Shown one piece after another: positions 7,745 to 14,139 of a stretch of 16,578 nucleotides of DNA; the first letter of the stretch is position 1, and every line of letters begins with the position of its first letter. The position numbers and the translations under genes are program-made. This stretch comes from Cellvibrionales bacterium UBA5860. GTDB lineage: Bacteria; Pseudomonadota; Gammaproteobacteria; Pseudomonadales; Porticoccaceae. The stretch lies in the NCBI GenBank assembly GCA_002431545.1, contig DJFY01000097.1:8313-24890 (forward strand). Direction: 5' to 3'. A model generated the notes under the pieces. It ran no database searches and was not told the origin of the DNA. It saw only the letters and a list, made by a program, of their open reading frames with translations.

Positions 7745-8461
7745 TTAAGCCATCCCCAGCTGGTACAGTCTATTGTTTTCGAATCCTCTTTTATTCTCCT
7801 CGCAATGATTACGACAGACGTCGTCTGCCGACACCGGAGACGCCGACGCTATAGCACAGTGAACCGGCCTGCGGGGATAGGCCGATGCACTGTTTAGGGG
7901 GTGTGGGCAGTTGTGCATGATGACCAGCGTGTCCATTTCAAAGCGCAGGCTGAGTCGCGCACCAGCTGGTGCCGGCGCTGCCAGCGACAAGTCGCCCACC
8001 GCATTGACCTCTACACAACTGAACAAATTTAGATTGGCCGCCATGTCCCGCTCGCCCAGACCGTACTTTGCCAGCTCTACCAGAAAAGCGTCCCGTCCGT
8101 TCTGTTGCCAGCCGTTACGGTCAGACTGATAGTCCCGCTTGCCCCAGCGGTTGGCCACGATGTCCGTGGAACTGTTGCCACAGACCGTGTCGTGCCAGCC
8201 GGTAGTGTCTTCGACGATGGAGCAGAATATTCGACCCATATCTGAATACAGGCAGTGGCCGGCAGTTAGCCTAAAGGTGTGCTGACACTTCAAGGTGTCG
8301 GGCGCGTTGTAGCGCTCCAGAAGGTTTTCCGGGTTGTAAAACAGCATGCCCACGTTGGCGCCGCCTTCGAGGTCTGTAAGCGTCAGTTGAAGACCCCGGC
8401 GCAAACGCAGTGACCAATGGGAAGCTGGTGGCAGGGTATATTCGTAAAGACTTTGACTCAT
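7745..8461 (-). CDS. DUF1989 carboxyguanidine deiminase subunit (urea carboxylase-associated protein, long form)
   Basis: A 238-residue DUF1989 protein and paralogue of the next gene in the operon. Typical segments are LTDLEGGANVGMLFYNPENLLERYNAPDTLK (29-59; key residues GGAN and the FYNP turn), SDMGRIFCSIVEDTTGWHDTVCG (73-95, with His90 and Cys94), ANLNLFSCVEVN (142-153) and MHNCPHPLN (182-190, Cys185 and His187). The latter two Cys/His clusters correspond to the family's presumed metal site. Role: partner of the other DUF1989 protein in deiminating carboxyguanidine to allophanate (characterised for homologous pairs; inferred here). The C-terminal 30 residues are variable and rich in charged residues. 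The gene begins 44 bp after the ABC ATPase stop. Its ribosome-binding region consists of a duplicated 13-bp segment with only a weak AAGAG site. Confidence 0.9.
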   Translation of the reverse strand: MSQSLYEYTLPPASHWSLRLRRGLQLTLTDLEGGANVGMLFYNPENLLERYNAPDTLKCQHTFRLTAGHCLYSDMGRIFCSIVEDTTGWHDTVCGNSSTDIVANRWGKRDYQSDRNGWQQNGRDAFLVELAKYGLGERDMAANLNLFSCVEVNAVGDLSLAAPAPAGARLSLRFEMDTLVIMHNCPHPLNSASAYPRRPVHCAIASASPVSADDVCRNHCEENKRGFENNRLYQLGMA

Positions 8462-8469
8462 GATGATTG

Positions 8470-8493
8470 CGCTCTTGGTAATCGCTCTTGGTA
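8470..8493. repeat. Short tandem duplication before the long DUF1989 gene
   Basis: CGCTCTTGGTA occurs at 8470-8480 and 8483-8493 (13-bp period) inside the 44-bp ATPase-DUF1989 gap. On the transcript this places AAGAGCG twice upstream of the ATG. The proximal copy lies about 7-14 bases before the start codon and is the only Shine-Dalgarno-like element. The duplication could affect translation initiation or be a neutral slippage product. Confidence 0.6.
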
Positions 8494-8505
8494 CTCAATA
8501 GTTCG

Positions 8506-9312
8506 TTATTCGGTTTGTAGCAGCAGCTTCGCAGGCACTTTATCGCTGTCGCCGCGGTCGAGGGAAATACCGACAGCCGGTCCCGGTTCGGCCTTGCGGC
8601 CGGCGGGCAGATCATAGGTGATGCGCGCGCCATAGGCTTGCGGCGCGTGCGGGTCCTGGCGAACCTTGTCGAACACCCAGAGCCGGGTGCCCAGGTAGAA
8701 TCCTTCTTTCAAATCGTGGGTCACCATAAATATGGTCAGCTGATGCTGCCGCCACAGCGATAACACCAATTGGTGCATGTCGGCCCGAATACCGGGGTCG
8801 AGGGCACCAAAGGGTTCGTCGAGCAGCAATATACGTGGTTTGTTGATCAACGACTGGGCCAGTGCCAGGCGCTGCTGCATACCGCCCGATAGTTCGTGCG
8901 GATATTTGTCTGCCGACTGCGCCAGACCGACGGCGGACAACAACTCGAGGCTTTCTTGTCGAACCTGGCGCCGGCGGCGCCCCACAAGGCGCGCCAGCAA
9001 GCGACTCATCTGAAATTCCCGCGCCACAACCACGTTCTGCAGTGCCGTCAGGTGCGGAAAAACCGAGTAACGCTGAAAGACGATACCGCGTCGACTGTCC
9101 GGCTCGGCTGGCAGGGGCTGCCCGTCGAGTAACAGCTCGCCGCGGGACGGTGCTTCGGTGCCCAGCAACATGTTCAGGAATGTCGTTTTGCCACAGCCCG
9201 AGGCACCGACCACAGTGACAAATTCACCGGCCTCGACGCTGGCATTCACGCGCTCTAGTACGACCTGGTCGCCATAGCTTTTCCAGACCTGGCGCAACTC
9301 GATCAAGCTCAT
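8506..9312 (-). CDS. ABC transporter ATP-binding protein, guanidine uptake (NitT/TauT type)
   Basis: A 268-residue cytoplasmic ATPase powering the importer encoded with it. All nucleotide-binding elements are present: Walker A GASGCGKT (36-43), Q-loop Gln80 in VFQRYSVFPHLTALQN, signature LSGGMQQR (141-148), Walker B ILLLDEPFGALD (161-172) and switch His199 (VTHD). The pattern fits the nitrate/sulfonate/taurine (NitT/TauT) import ATPases. The C-terminal tail of about 60 residues has no recognised motif. The start at 9312 overlaps the permease stop as ATGA, the usual sign of translational coupling. An ATG at 9420 in the same frame would add 36 residues entirely inside the permease gene and is rejected. 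Substrate assignment to guanidine rests on operon context and riboswitch control, not on the protein itself. Confidence 0.93.
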   Translation of the reverse strand: MSLIELRQVWKSYGDQVVLERVNASVEAGEFVTVVGASGCGKTTFLNMLLGTEAPSRGELLLDGQPLPAEPDSRRGIVFQRYSVFPHLTALQNVVVAREFQMSRLLARLVGRRRRQVRQESLELLSAVGLAQSADKYPHELSGGMQQRLALAQSLINKPRILLLDEPFGALDPGIRADMHQLVLSLWRQHQLTIFMVTHDLKEGFYLGTRLWVFDKVRQDPHAPQAYGARITYDLPAGRKAEPGPAVGISLDRGDSDKVPAKLLLQTE

Positions 9313-10148
9313 GATGTGGCTACCGGTTGTTGCCGGGATTTTCCGTGGTACCAAGGCCAGATTCGCTGGCTGACCGCGCGGAGAATCCAGTCCAGAGAAA
9401 ACGCCAGCAACGTAATCCACACCACGTAAGGCAGTATGGTATCCATCGCCAGATAGCGCCGCACCAGAAAAATGCGGTAACCCAGGCCTTCGGTAGCGGC
9501 GATAGCTTCGGCTGCGATCAGAAACAACCAGGCGGGTCCGAGGGCGAGACGTACACTGTCGAGCAGACGCGGCATGATTTGCGGCAGAATGACGCGCGCG
9601 ATGGTCTGCCAGGTATTGGCGCCCAGGGTCTGCGCCTTGATCAGTTGCTCCCGGGGAATCTCGATCACCCGCTGCTGCAGGTCGCGAATCAGCACTGGCG
9701 TGATGCCGATAACAATGAGTACGACCTTGGCTAGTTCACCGAGACCAAAAATAATAAACAGCACAGGCAAGATGGCCATGGGAGGAATCAGCGATACCGT
9801 TGTGACCATCGGCGAAAAGTTCGCGTGTGCAAGCGGAATGGCGCCATTAACGATACCAAACACCAGGCCGATCAACGCACCGGCACTGACACCCAGGGCC
9901 AGGCGCTGCAAACTGGCGGCAGTGTCTGTCCACAGAAGATAATCGCCGCTACGCTTGCTGGGCTCAAAGGCCAGGCGCTCCATGGTATCGATTATCTTGC
10001 TCGGCGCCGGCAGCAGCTTGTCGTTGGGGTTAGCCTGCAGGCGTTGCTCGGAACCCCACAGATACAGGCCGGCGACAAGCAGGAAAGGTAGCGCGCCCAG
10101 GACCAGACGCTGCAGCCGGTCGGGGCGGCGGTTAATGAGTTTGGTCAT
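9309..10148 (-). CDS. ABC transporter permease, guanidine uptake (NitT/TauT type)
   Basis: A 279-residue inner-membrane permease. Hydrophobic segments are visible at about 14-31, 85-103, 117-136, 139-157, 201-218 and 236-256, consistent with the six-helix BPD_transp_1 topology. The cytoplasmic EAA-type coupling loop is recognisable at about 167-193 (EQLIKAQTLGANTWQ ... ILPQIMP, with the conserved Gly176). It would form a homodimeric channel served by the adjacent ATPase and the periplasmic binding protein. The ATG at 10148 follows GGGTAGG by a few bases and comes 48 bp after the binding-protein stop. The 3' end overlaps the ATPase start by four bases. The substrate is inferred from context. 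Confidence 0.92.
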   Translation of the reverse strand: MTKLINRRPDRLQRLVLGALPFLLVAGLYLWGSEQRLQANPNDKLLPAPSKIIDTMERLAFEPSKRSGDYLLWTDTAASLQRLALGVSAGALIGLVFGIVNGAIPLAHANFSPMVTTVSLIPPMAILPVLFIIFGLGELAKVVLIVIGITPVLIRDLQQRVIEIPREQLIKAQTLGANTWQTIARVILPQIMPRLLDSVRLALGPAWLFLIAAEAIAATEGLGYRIFLVRRYLAMDTILPYVVWITLLAFSLDWILRAVSQRIWPWYHGKSRQQPVATS

Positions 10149-10196
10149 GACCTACCCAACTTCGCGCGAGCAAAGCACTTGATCAAACGCCCGCGC

Positions 10197-11261
10197 CTAC
10201 AGCTTTCCCTCTGCCGCCATACGCATGTATTTGGGCGAAAAACGCAATTTGACATTGTCGCTGTCGCCTATGATACCCGCAGGTGTCTCGATACCGACAA
10301 AGCCGGCATCCGCCGCGCCCTCGCCCAACAGGCCGTGTTCAAAGGAGAATTCGGCGACGTAACCCATGGTGGTCTTGAGGTCGGCACTGACAACAAAATC
10401 CACGGCCTGCGCCGGCTGGTAAAACATTTTGGTGGAGGCGAGCTGGGCTTCGTAGCCGGCGAGATCGGTACCGGAGGCCTTGCCCATAAACGTGCGCGCT
10501 GCCTTACCCGCCGCGTTGTCCGCACCCATAACTGCCATGATTTCATACCAGGCGCCGACCAGCGCTTTGCCAAATTTAGGGTTGGCTTTCAGGGTTTCAG
10601 TGTTCACGACCATCAGGTCGATGATCTCGCCGGGGATATTCGACGAGTCGAACACCGGCGTACTGGCCGGCATGGCAACGATTTCGGACAACAGCGGGTT
10701 CCAGGTGACAACGGCAGTGACATCGTCCGTGGTGTAGGCCGACACCAAGTCGGCATCGGAGGTATTGACTACCGTTACATCCTTTTCCGACAAACCGACG
10801 GACTCGAGGCCGCGCGCCAGCAGGTAATGTGAAACCGAGAGTTCGACAAGGTTGACGTTCTGGCCCTTGATATCGGCGAGCTTGTTTTTACCTTTGAGCA
10901 CGACGCCGTCGTTGCCGTTGGAGAAATCACCGACAACCAGTGCGGTGGAGTCGACGCCACCGGCCGCTGGGATAGTCAGTGCGTCCATATTGGTCATCGT
11001 ACAGCCGTCGTACTTGCCGGCCGTGTACTGATTGATAGACTCGATATAGTCGTTAATCTGCACGACATCGATTTCAATGCCGTATTTGTCTGCCCATTTT
11101 TTCACGATGCCAGATTGAGCACCGTAGTCCCAGGGCATCCAGCCTACGTAAATGGACCAACACACACTGAACTTGCTTCTTTCGTCAGCATGGACAGGAT
11201 TTATTGCAGTGAGAGTACAGACCAGGGCAATGGCAAGCAGGGAAAGCGTTGAACGTTTCAT
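10197..11261 (-). CDS. ABC transporter periplasmic substrate-binding protein of the urea carboxylase region (probable guanidine binder)
   Basis: A 354-residue secreted binding protein. It has a classic Sec signal: basic MKRS, a hydrophobic core at about 5-20, and VHA-D cleavage after residue 25. Cys15 is not in a lipobox (preceded by Val), so it is probably soluble in the periplasm. The mature part begins FSVCWSIYVGWMPWDYG and continues with YDGCTMTNMDAL, typical of the NitT/TauT-like binding proteins found beside urea/guanidine carboxylases. It is the first gene of the operon. GGAG at 11268-11271 lies six bases before the ATG, and the riboswitch lies 63 bases upstream. As the first gene, it is the one whose expression the riboswitch would control most directly. 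Guanidinium binding is inferred. Confidence 0.92.
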   Translation of the reverse strand: MKRSTLSLLAIALVCTLTAINPVHADERSKFSVCWSIYVGWMPWDYGAQSGIVKKWADKYGIEIDVVQINDYIESINQYTAGKYDGCTMTNMDALTIPAAGGVDSTALVVGDFSNGNDGVVLKGKNKLADIKGQNVNLVELSVSHYLLARGLESVGLSEKDVTVVNTSDADLVSAYTTDDVTAVVTWNPLLSEIVAMPASTPVFDSSNIPGEIIDLMVVNTETLKANPKFGKALVGAWYEIMAVMGADNAAGKAARTFMGKASGTDLAGYEAQLASTKMFYQPAQAVDFVVSADLKTTMGYVAEFSFEHGLLGEGAADAGFVGIETPAGIIGDSDNVKLRFSPKYMRMAAEGKL

Positions 11262-11267
11262 CGTGTT

Positions 11268-11324
11268 CTCCGGTGGCTAACGGGGGTCGCGGAGGAAGTC
11301 GGCGAGGCAAACGCCGAACGAAAC
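11268..11324 (-). promoter_or_regulatory. Putative expression platform of the guanidine riboswitch
   Basis: Between the aptamer and the start codon the transcript holds a hairpin TCGGCG-N7-CGCCGA (11299-11317). It is followed by CCTCCG (11290-11295), which can pair with GGAGG at the aptamer's 3' end (11324-11328) or with CGGAG containing the ribosome-binding site (11268-11272). The two pairings exclude each other. No U-run follows any stem, so a canonical terminator is absent; control of translation or Rho access is more likely. Which state is ON is not resolved by inspection. Confidence 0.45.
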
Positions 11325-11421
11325 CTCCCGGGCTTTTATCCCGCCGTGTAACCTTCTGGAGAAGGTCGTCAGCTCTCGGACCAGACACCGGTATTCTCTC
11401 CGGTCGGAACCCTAGCTGACC
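11325..11421 (-). ncRNA. Guanidine-I riboswitch (ykkC-yxkD, subtype 1)
   Basis: The minus strand between the promoter and the binding-protein gene matches the guanidine-I consensus almost base for base. P1 is GTCAGC pairing with GCTGAC. It is followed by CTAGGGTTCCG, a GC-rich hairpin, CTGGTCCGAGAG, a variable hairpin ACCTTC-TCCA-GAAGGT, and the 3' block ACGGCGGGATAAAAGCC ending in CGGGAG. These blocks include the conserved guanidinium-pocket bases. The class senses free guanidinium and generally switches on exporters or guanidine-degrading genes. Its position directly before the ABC importer, DUF1989, carboxylase and hydrolase genes marks the whole operon as guanidine-responsive. Confidence 0.96.
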
Positions 11422-11488
11422 ATTGTTAATTCTATTGTCGAGTGCACGATGACGTTTCCGTCGCCGGCTTCCTCCCTGTTCAGAATCA

Positions 11489-11504
11489 TGCAAGAGGCAC
11501 GCCA
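11489..11504 (-). promoter_or_regulatory. Sigma-54 (RpoN) -24/-12 promoter of the guanidine operon
   Basis: The minus strand reads TGGCGTGCCTCTTGCA. GG and GC are separated by exactly ten bases, and it matches the TGGCACG-N4-TTGCW consensus except for two bases in the -20 region. The predicted transcription start is about 11478, giving a leader of roughly 217 bases that contains the entire riboswitch. RpoN promoters depend on an enhancer-binding activator; for a nitrogen-scavenging operon NtrC is the obvious candidate. A TAGAAT at 11429-11434 could serve as a sigma-70 -10 box but has no credible -35 box. Confidence 0.7.
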
Positions 11505-11761
11505 TCCTGCTTGGAATGCACGATGACCCCCGCGGCACCGGGGTTTATGGCGACATGTGTACCGACACGAAGTTAGCCGACACAAACCACCCGCGCCCTG
11601 GAGTAGTGCACCTACGGCGGGGGCGGCGCACCATTAACGGGCATCATCAGACATACAGATGCCGCTTCCGGCGCTTACGCCACGCGAGCACCGCTGACAA
11701 AACGCGCACAACCTGCCATCCTATCCCGCAATAACAATTGATAAATGCAGGGGGTACCCAC
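11505..11761. other. Intergenic enhancer/promoter region between divergent operons
   Basis: No convincing protein gene lies here. Visible items are direct repeats GTGCACC (11606-11612) and GCGCACC (11626-11632), which resemble NtrC half-sites (TGCACC) about 130-155 bases upstream of the predicted sigma-54 start. There is also a CCGACAC direct repeat near 11558-11580. An 11-bp direct repeat TGCACGATGAC (11443-11453 and 11517-11527) flanks the sigma-54 promoter. A perfect NtrC palindrome is not present. Short reading frames on either strand have no recognisable protein features. A promoter for the plus-strand racemase gene must also be here, but no clear -35/-10 pair is visible. Confidence 0.35.
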
Positions 11762-12922
11762 ATGGGTCCACTTCAAGGAGTCACCATTATCGAACTGGCG
11801 GGCATCGGTCCCGTCCCGTTGTGCGGCATGATGCTAGCGGACATGGGTGCGCAGGTCATTCGCGTCGATCGGGCCGTCGGCGGCAGCGGCGGCATTCAGG
11901 TCAAGCGCCCCTATGACATTCTCGGCCGCGGGCGCAAATCCATTCGCGTCAACCTCAAAGACCCGGATGGCGTCGAAGTGATCTATCGGCTGCTGGAAAA
12001 GGCCGATGCGTTGATCGAAGGCTTTCGCCCCGGCGTCACCGAGCGCATGGGTCTGGGGCCGGACGACGTCCTCGAACGCTGTCCGCATATCGTGTACGGG
12101 CGCATGACCGGCTGGGGTCAGGACGGTCCCCTGGCATCCATTGCCGGCCACGACATCAATTACATTGCGCTCACCGGTGCGCTCGATGCCATCGGGCCGA
12201 AGGGCGGCAAGCCGACGCCGCCGCTGAACCTGGTCGGCGATTTTGGCGGCGGTGGCATGCTGCTCTTTGGCGGCGTGCTGTGCGGCATTATCGAAGCCAT
12301 GAAATCCGGCAAGGGCCAGGTCATCGACGCAGCCATGGTAGATGGCGCCGGGTCCCTGATGGCGGGCATCTACGGGTTTCGTGCCCAGGGCCTGTGGGAG
12401 GACGCCCGCGGCAGCAACTTTGCCGACGGCGGTGCGCCCTTTTACGATACTTACGAGTGCGCGGACGGCAACTACATCTCGCTGGGCTCCATCGAACCGC
12501 AGTTTTACGCCGAGCTGATGCAGCTGGGCGGTTTCGACGGCGAAGATCCGCTGTTCAAGGAACAATTCAACAAGGCCAACTGGCCCGAGTGCAAACGCAT
12601 CATGGCCGAACGTTTTCTGACCAAAACCCGGGACGAGTGGTGCGAGATCATGCAGCAAAGCGACGTGTGCTTTGCGCCAGTGCTATCGATGGCGGAAGCA
12701 CCAGATCATCCGCACAACGTTCACCGCAAAGCCTTTGTGGAAATCGACGGCTGGCAACAACCGGCACCCGCGCCGCGCTTTAGCCGCACCGTGCAGGAAG
12801 TACAGGGCCCACCCCCCGCACTCGGTGCCGATACCCGTGACGTACTAGCACAGACAGGCTACAGCCCCGCTGAAATAGACACGCTGTTGTCGCGCAACAC
12901 GGTAGCCGGTGCGTTGGAATAA
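11762..12922 (+). CDS. Alpha-methylacyl-CoA racemase-like CoA-transferase family III protein
   Basis: A 386-residue CaiB/BaiF-superfamily protein. The N-terminus (MGPLQGVTIIELAGIGP) and all three catalytic residues of Mycobacterium tuberculosis MCR (His126, Asp156, Glu241) are matched with a constant offset of four: His130 in AGHDINY, Asp160 in GDFGGGG and Glu245 in SIEPQFY. This favours a racemase that interconverts (2R)- and (2S)-2-methylacyl-CoA esters over a true CoA-transferase. It would act as a cytosolic dimer, supplying the S epimer required by acyl-CoA dehydrogenases such as those encoded next. The start at 11762 has AGGGGG about eight bases upstream. An ATG at 11738 in frame adds eight residues and lacks support. 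The length matches the usual 360-390 residues. Confidence 0.88.
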   Translation: MGPLQGVTIIELAGIGPVPLCGMMLADMGAQVIRVDRAVGGSGGIQVKRPYDILGRGRKSIRVNLKDPDGVEVIYRLLEKADALIEGFRPGVTERMGLGPDDVLERCPHIVYGRMTGWGQDGPLASIAGHDINYIALTGALDAIGPKGGKPTPPLNLVGDFGGGGMLLFGGVLCGIIEAMKSGKGQVIDAAMVDGAGSLMAGIYGFRAQGLWEDARGSNFADGGAPFYDTYECADGNYISLGSIEPQFYAELMQLGGFDGEDPLFKEQFNKANWPECKRIMAERFLTKTRDEWCEIMQQSDVCFAPVLSMAEAPDHPHNVHRKAFVEIDGWQQPAPAPRFSRTVQEVQGPPPALGADTRDVLAQTGYSPAEIDTLLSRNTVAGALE

Positions 12923-12933
12923 AACCCGCCATT

Positions 12934-12952
12934 CCGGCAAAGACACTGCCGG
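12934..12952 (+). other. Stem-loop between racemase and acyl-CoA dehydrogenase genes
   Basis: CCGGCA-N7-TGCCGG, extendable by two pairs on the outside, sits 12 bases after the racemase stop. Only GAGGCTTTG follows, not a U-run, so full termination is unlikely. It may reduce read-through or stabilise the upstream message. The 87-bp gap otherwise holds the GAGGGG ribosome-binding site (13001-13006) of the next gene. Confidence 0.35.
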
Positions 12953-13009
12953 GAGGCTTTGAATAAACGCTAACGATACAAAGTATTCAAGCAATTTTCA
13001 GAGGGGCCA

Positions 13010-14137
13010 ATGCCGATGCAATTTTCTTTTACCGACGAGCAGGAAGCATTTCGCCTTAGTGTGCGGCGGTTTATGGAAGACAAATCGCCAACCACCGAGG
13101 TGCGCAAGTTAATGGCAACACCCGAAGGTTACGACCCGGCCGTCTGGCGGCAGATGAGCCAGGAACTCGGCCTGACCGGCATCCACATCCCAGAGCGCTA
13201 CGGTGGACAGGGGTTCGGCTTTATCGAACTGTGCATGGTGATGGAAGAAATGGGTCGCGCCGTGTTTTGCGCGCCCTATTTTTCCAACGTGCTCGCGGCG
13301 ACCGCCATTCTCGAAGCAGGCACCGAAAGTCAGAAGCAGGCACTTTTACCAGCGCTTGCCGATGGCTCTCGCCTCGCCACCCTGGCCACAACCGAAGCAC
13401 CTGCCAACTGGTCGGCGGAAACCACCGAAACCACTGCTGAACAGAACGATAGCGGCTTTCGCCTCAATGGCAGTAAAACTCTGGTGGTGGACGGTCACAC
13501 CGCTGATCTGCTGATCGTGCTGGCCCGCAGTCCGGGCACTTCGGGCGCCTATGGCCTATCCCTGTTCACAGTGGCTGGCGACAGCGTATCGCGCCGCCTG
13601 CTGAATAGTCTGGACGAAACACGCAAACTGGCGCAGATCGAGTTCGACAACACGCCCGCAGAACTACTGGGCGAGTTGCACGGTGCCGGGATCACCATGC
13701 CACGCATTCTCGACCAGGCGGCGGTCGCGCTTGCCAGCGAATCGGTCGGCGGTGCGCAGAAGATGCTGGACTCAGCCCTCGAATACGCCCAGATGCGCAT
13801 GCAGTTTGGCCGACCCATCGGCTCCTTTCAGGCCATCAAGCACAAATGTGCGGATCTGCTGCTCGAAGTGGAACTGGCCAAATCGACAGCCTATTACGCT
13901 GCCGCTGCGGTTGCCGAAAACGCCCAGGACCTGCCGGCGGTAGCCTCCCTGGCCAAGGCCTGCAGTTGCGATACTTATATGAAAGCCGCCCAGGAATGCC
14001 TGCAGATTCACGGTGGCATCGGTTTCACCTGGGAAAACGACACCCATCTCTATTTCAAACGCGCCAAAAGTTCACAGGTTTTTCTCGGTGACCCAAACTA
14101 TCACCGCGATCAACTCGTACTGCGCTGGGAGGCCTGA
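13010..14137 (+). CDS. Acyl-CoA dehydrogenase family protein, probable non-catalytic (beta-type) subunit
   Basis: A 375-residue acyl-CoA dehydrogenase homologue with the N-terminal helical domain (FSFTDEQEAFRLSVRRF), ERYGGQGFGFIE (62-73), the FAD/CoA region QMRMQFGRPIGSFQAIKH (261-278), and IHGGIGFTWENDTHLYFKRAK (333-353). Both usual catalytic-base positions lack Glu. The isovaleryl-type position aligns near Gln236 (ILDQAAV), and the C-terminal YEGT motif of medium-chain enzymes is replaced by SSQVFLGDPN. The canonical TEPxxGSD motif is degenerate (TTEAPANW). This is the pattern of beta subunits of heteromeric FadE-type dehydrogenases from steroid-side-chain degradation, so it probably works only with the next gene product. 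Start 13010 has GAGG at 5-base spacing; an alternative ATG lies at 13016. The TGA is two bases before the next ATG. Confidence 0.88.
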   Translation: MPMQFSFTDEQEAFRLSVRRFMEDKSPTTEVRKLMATPEGYDPAVWRQMSQELGLTGIHIPERYGGQGFGFIELCMVMEEMGRAVFCAPYFSNVLAATAILEAGTESQKQALLPALADGSRLATLATTEAPANWSAETTETTAEQNDSGFRLNGSKTLVVDGHTADLLIVLARSPGTSGAYGLSLFTVAGDSVSRRLLNSLDETRKLAQIEFDNTPAELLGELHGAGITMPRILDQAAVALASESVGGAQKMLDSALEYAQMRMQFGRPIGSFQAIKHKCADLLLEVELAKSTAYYAAAAVAENAQDLPAVASLAKACSCDTYMKAAQECLQIHGGIGFTWENDTHLYFKRAKSSQVFLGDPNYHRDQLVLRWEA

Positions 14138-14139
14138 TC

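Noticed and set aside
1330..8461. Plain urea amidolyase pathway for urea nitrogen
   Set aside because: The family names fit, but the guanidine-I riboswitch and the two DUF1989 deiminase-type genes make guanidine the more economical explanation; no urease or urea transporter gene is present in the window.
10197..11261. Binding protein as a lipoprotein (Cys15 in the signal region)
   Set aside because: The residue before Cys15 is Val, not Gly/Ala/Ser, and a standard VHA-D signal peptidase I site follows.
11429..11434. Sigma-70 promoter with TAGAAT -10 box just before the aptamer
   Set aside because: No credible -35 hexamer at 16-18 bp; the sigma-54 element at 11489-11504 is a much better match. 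Kept only as a fallback.
11185..11538. 117-codon minus-strand frame across the leader of the binding-protein gene
   Set aside because: It spans the conserved riboswitch aptamer and overlaps the signal-peptide coding region in another frame; the sequence is explained by RNA structure.
11516..11734. 72-codon plus-strand frame in the divergent intergenic region
   Set aside because: Arg/His/Thr-rich with no hydrophobic core, domain or good ribosome-binding site; it lies in probable regulatory DNA.
11834..12658. 274-codon open frame on the minus strand opposite the racemase gene
   Set aside because: The plus strand encodes all three conserved racemase residues in a full-length family protein; the antisense frame has no recognisable domain.
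12934..12952. Intrinsic terminator after the racemase gene
   Set aside because: The stem is sound but is followed by GAGGCTTTG rather than a U-run, and co-oriented functionally related genes follow.
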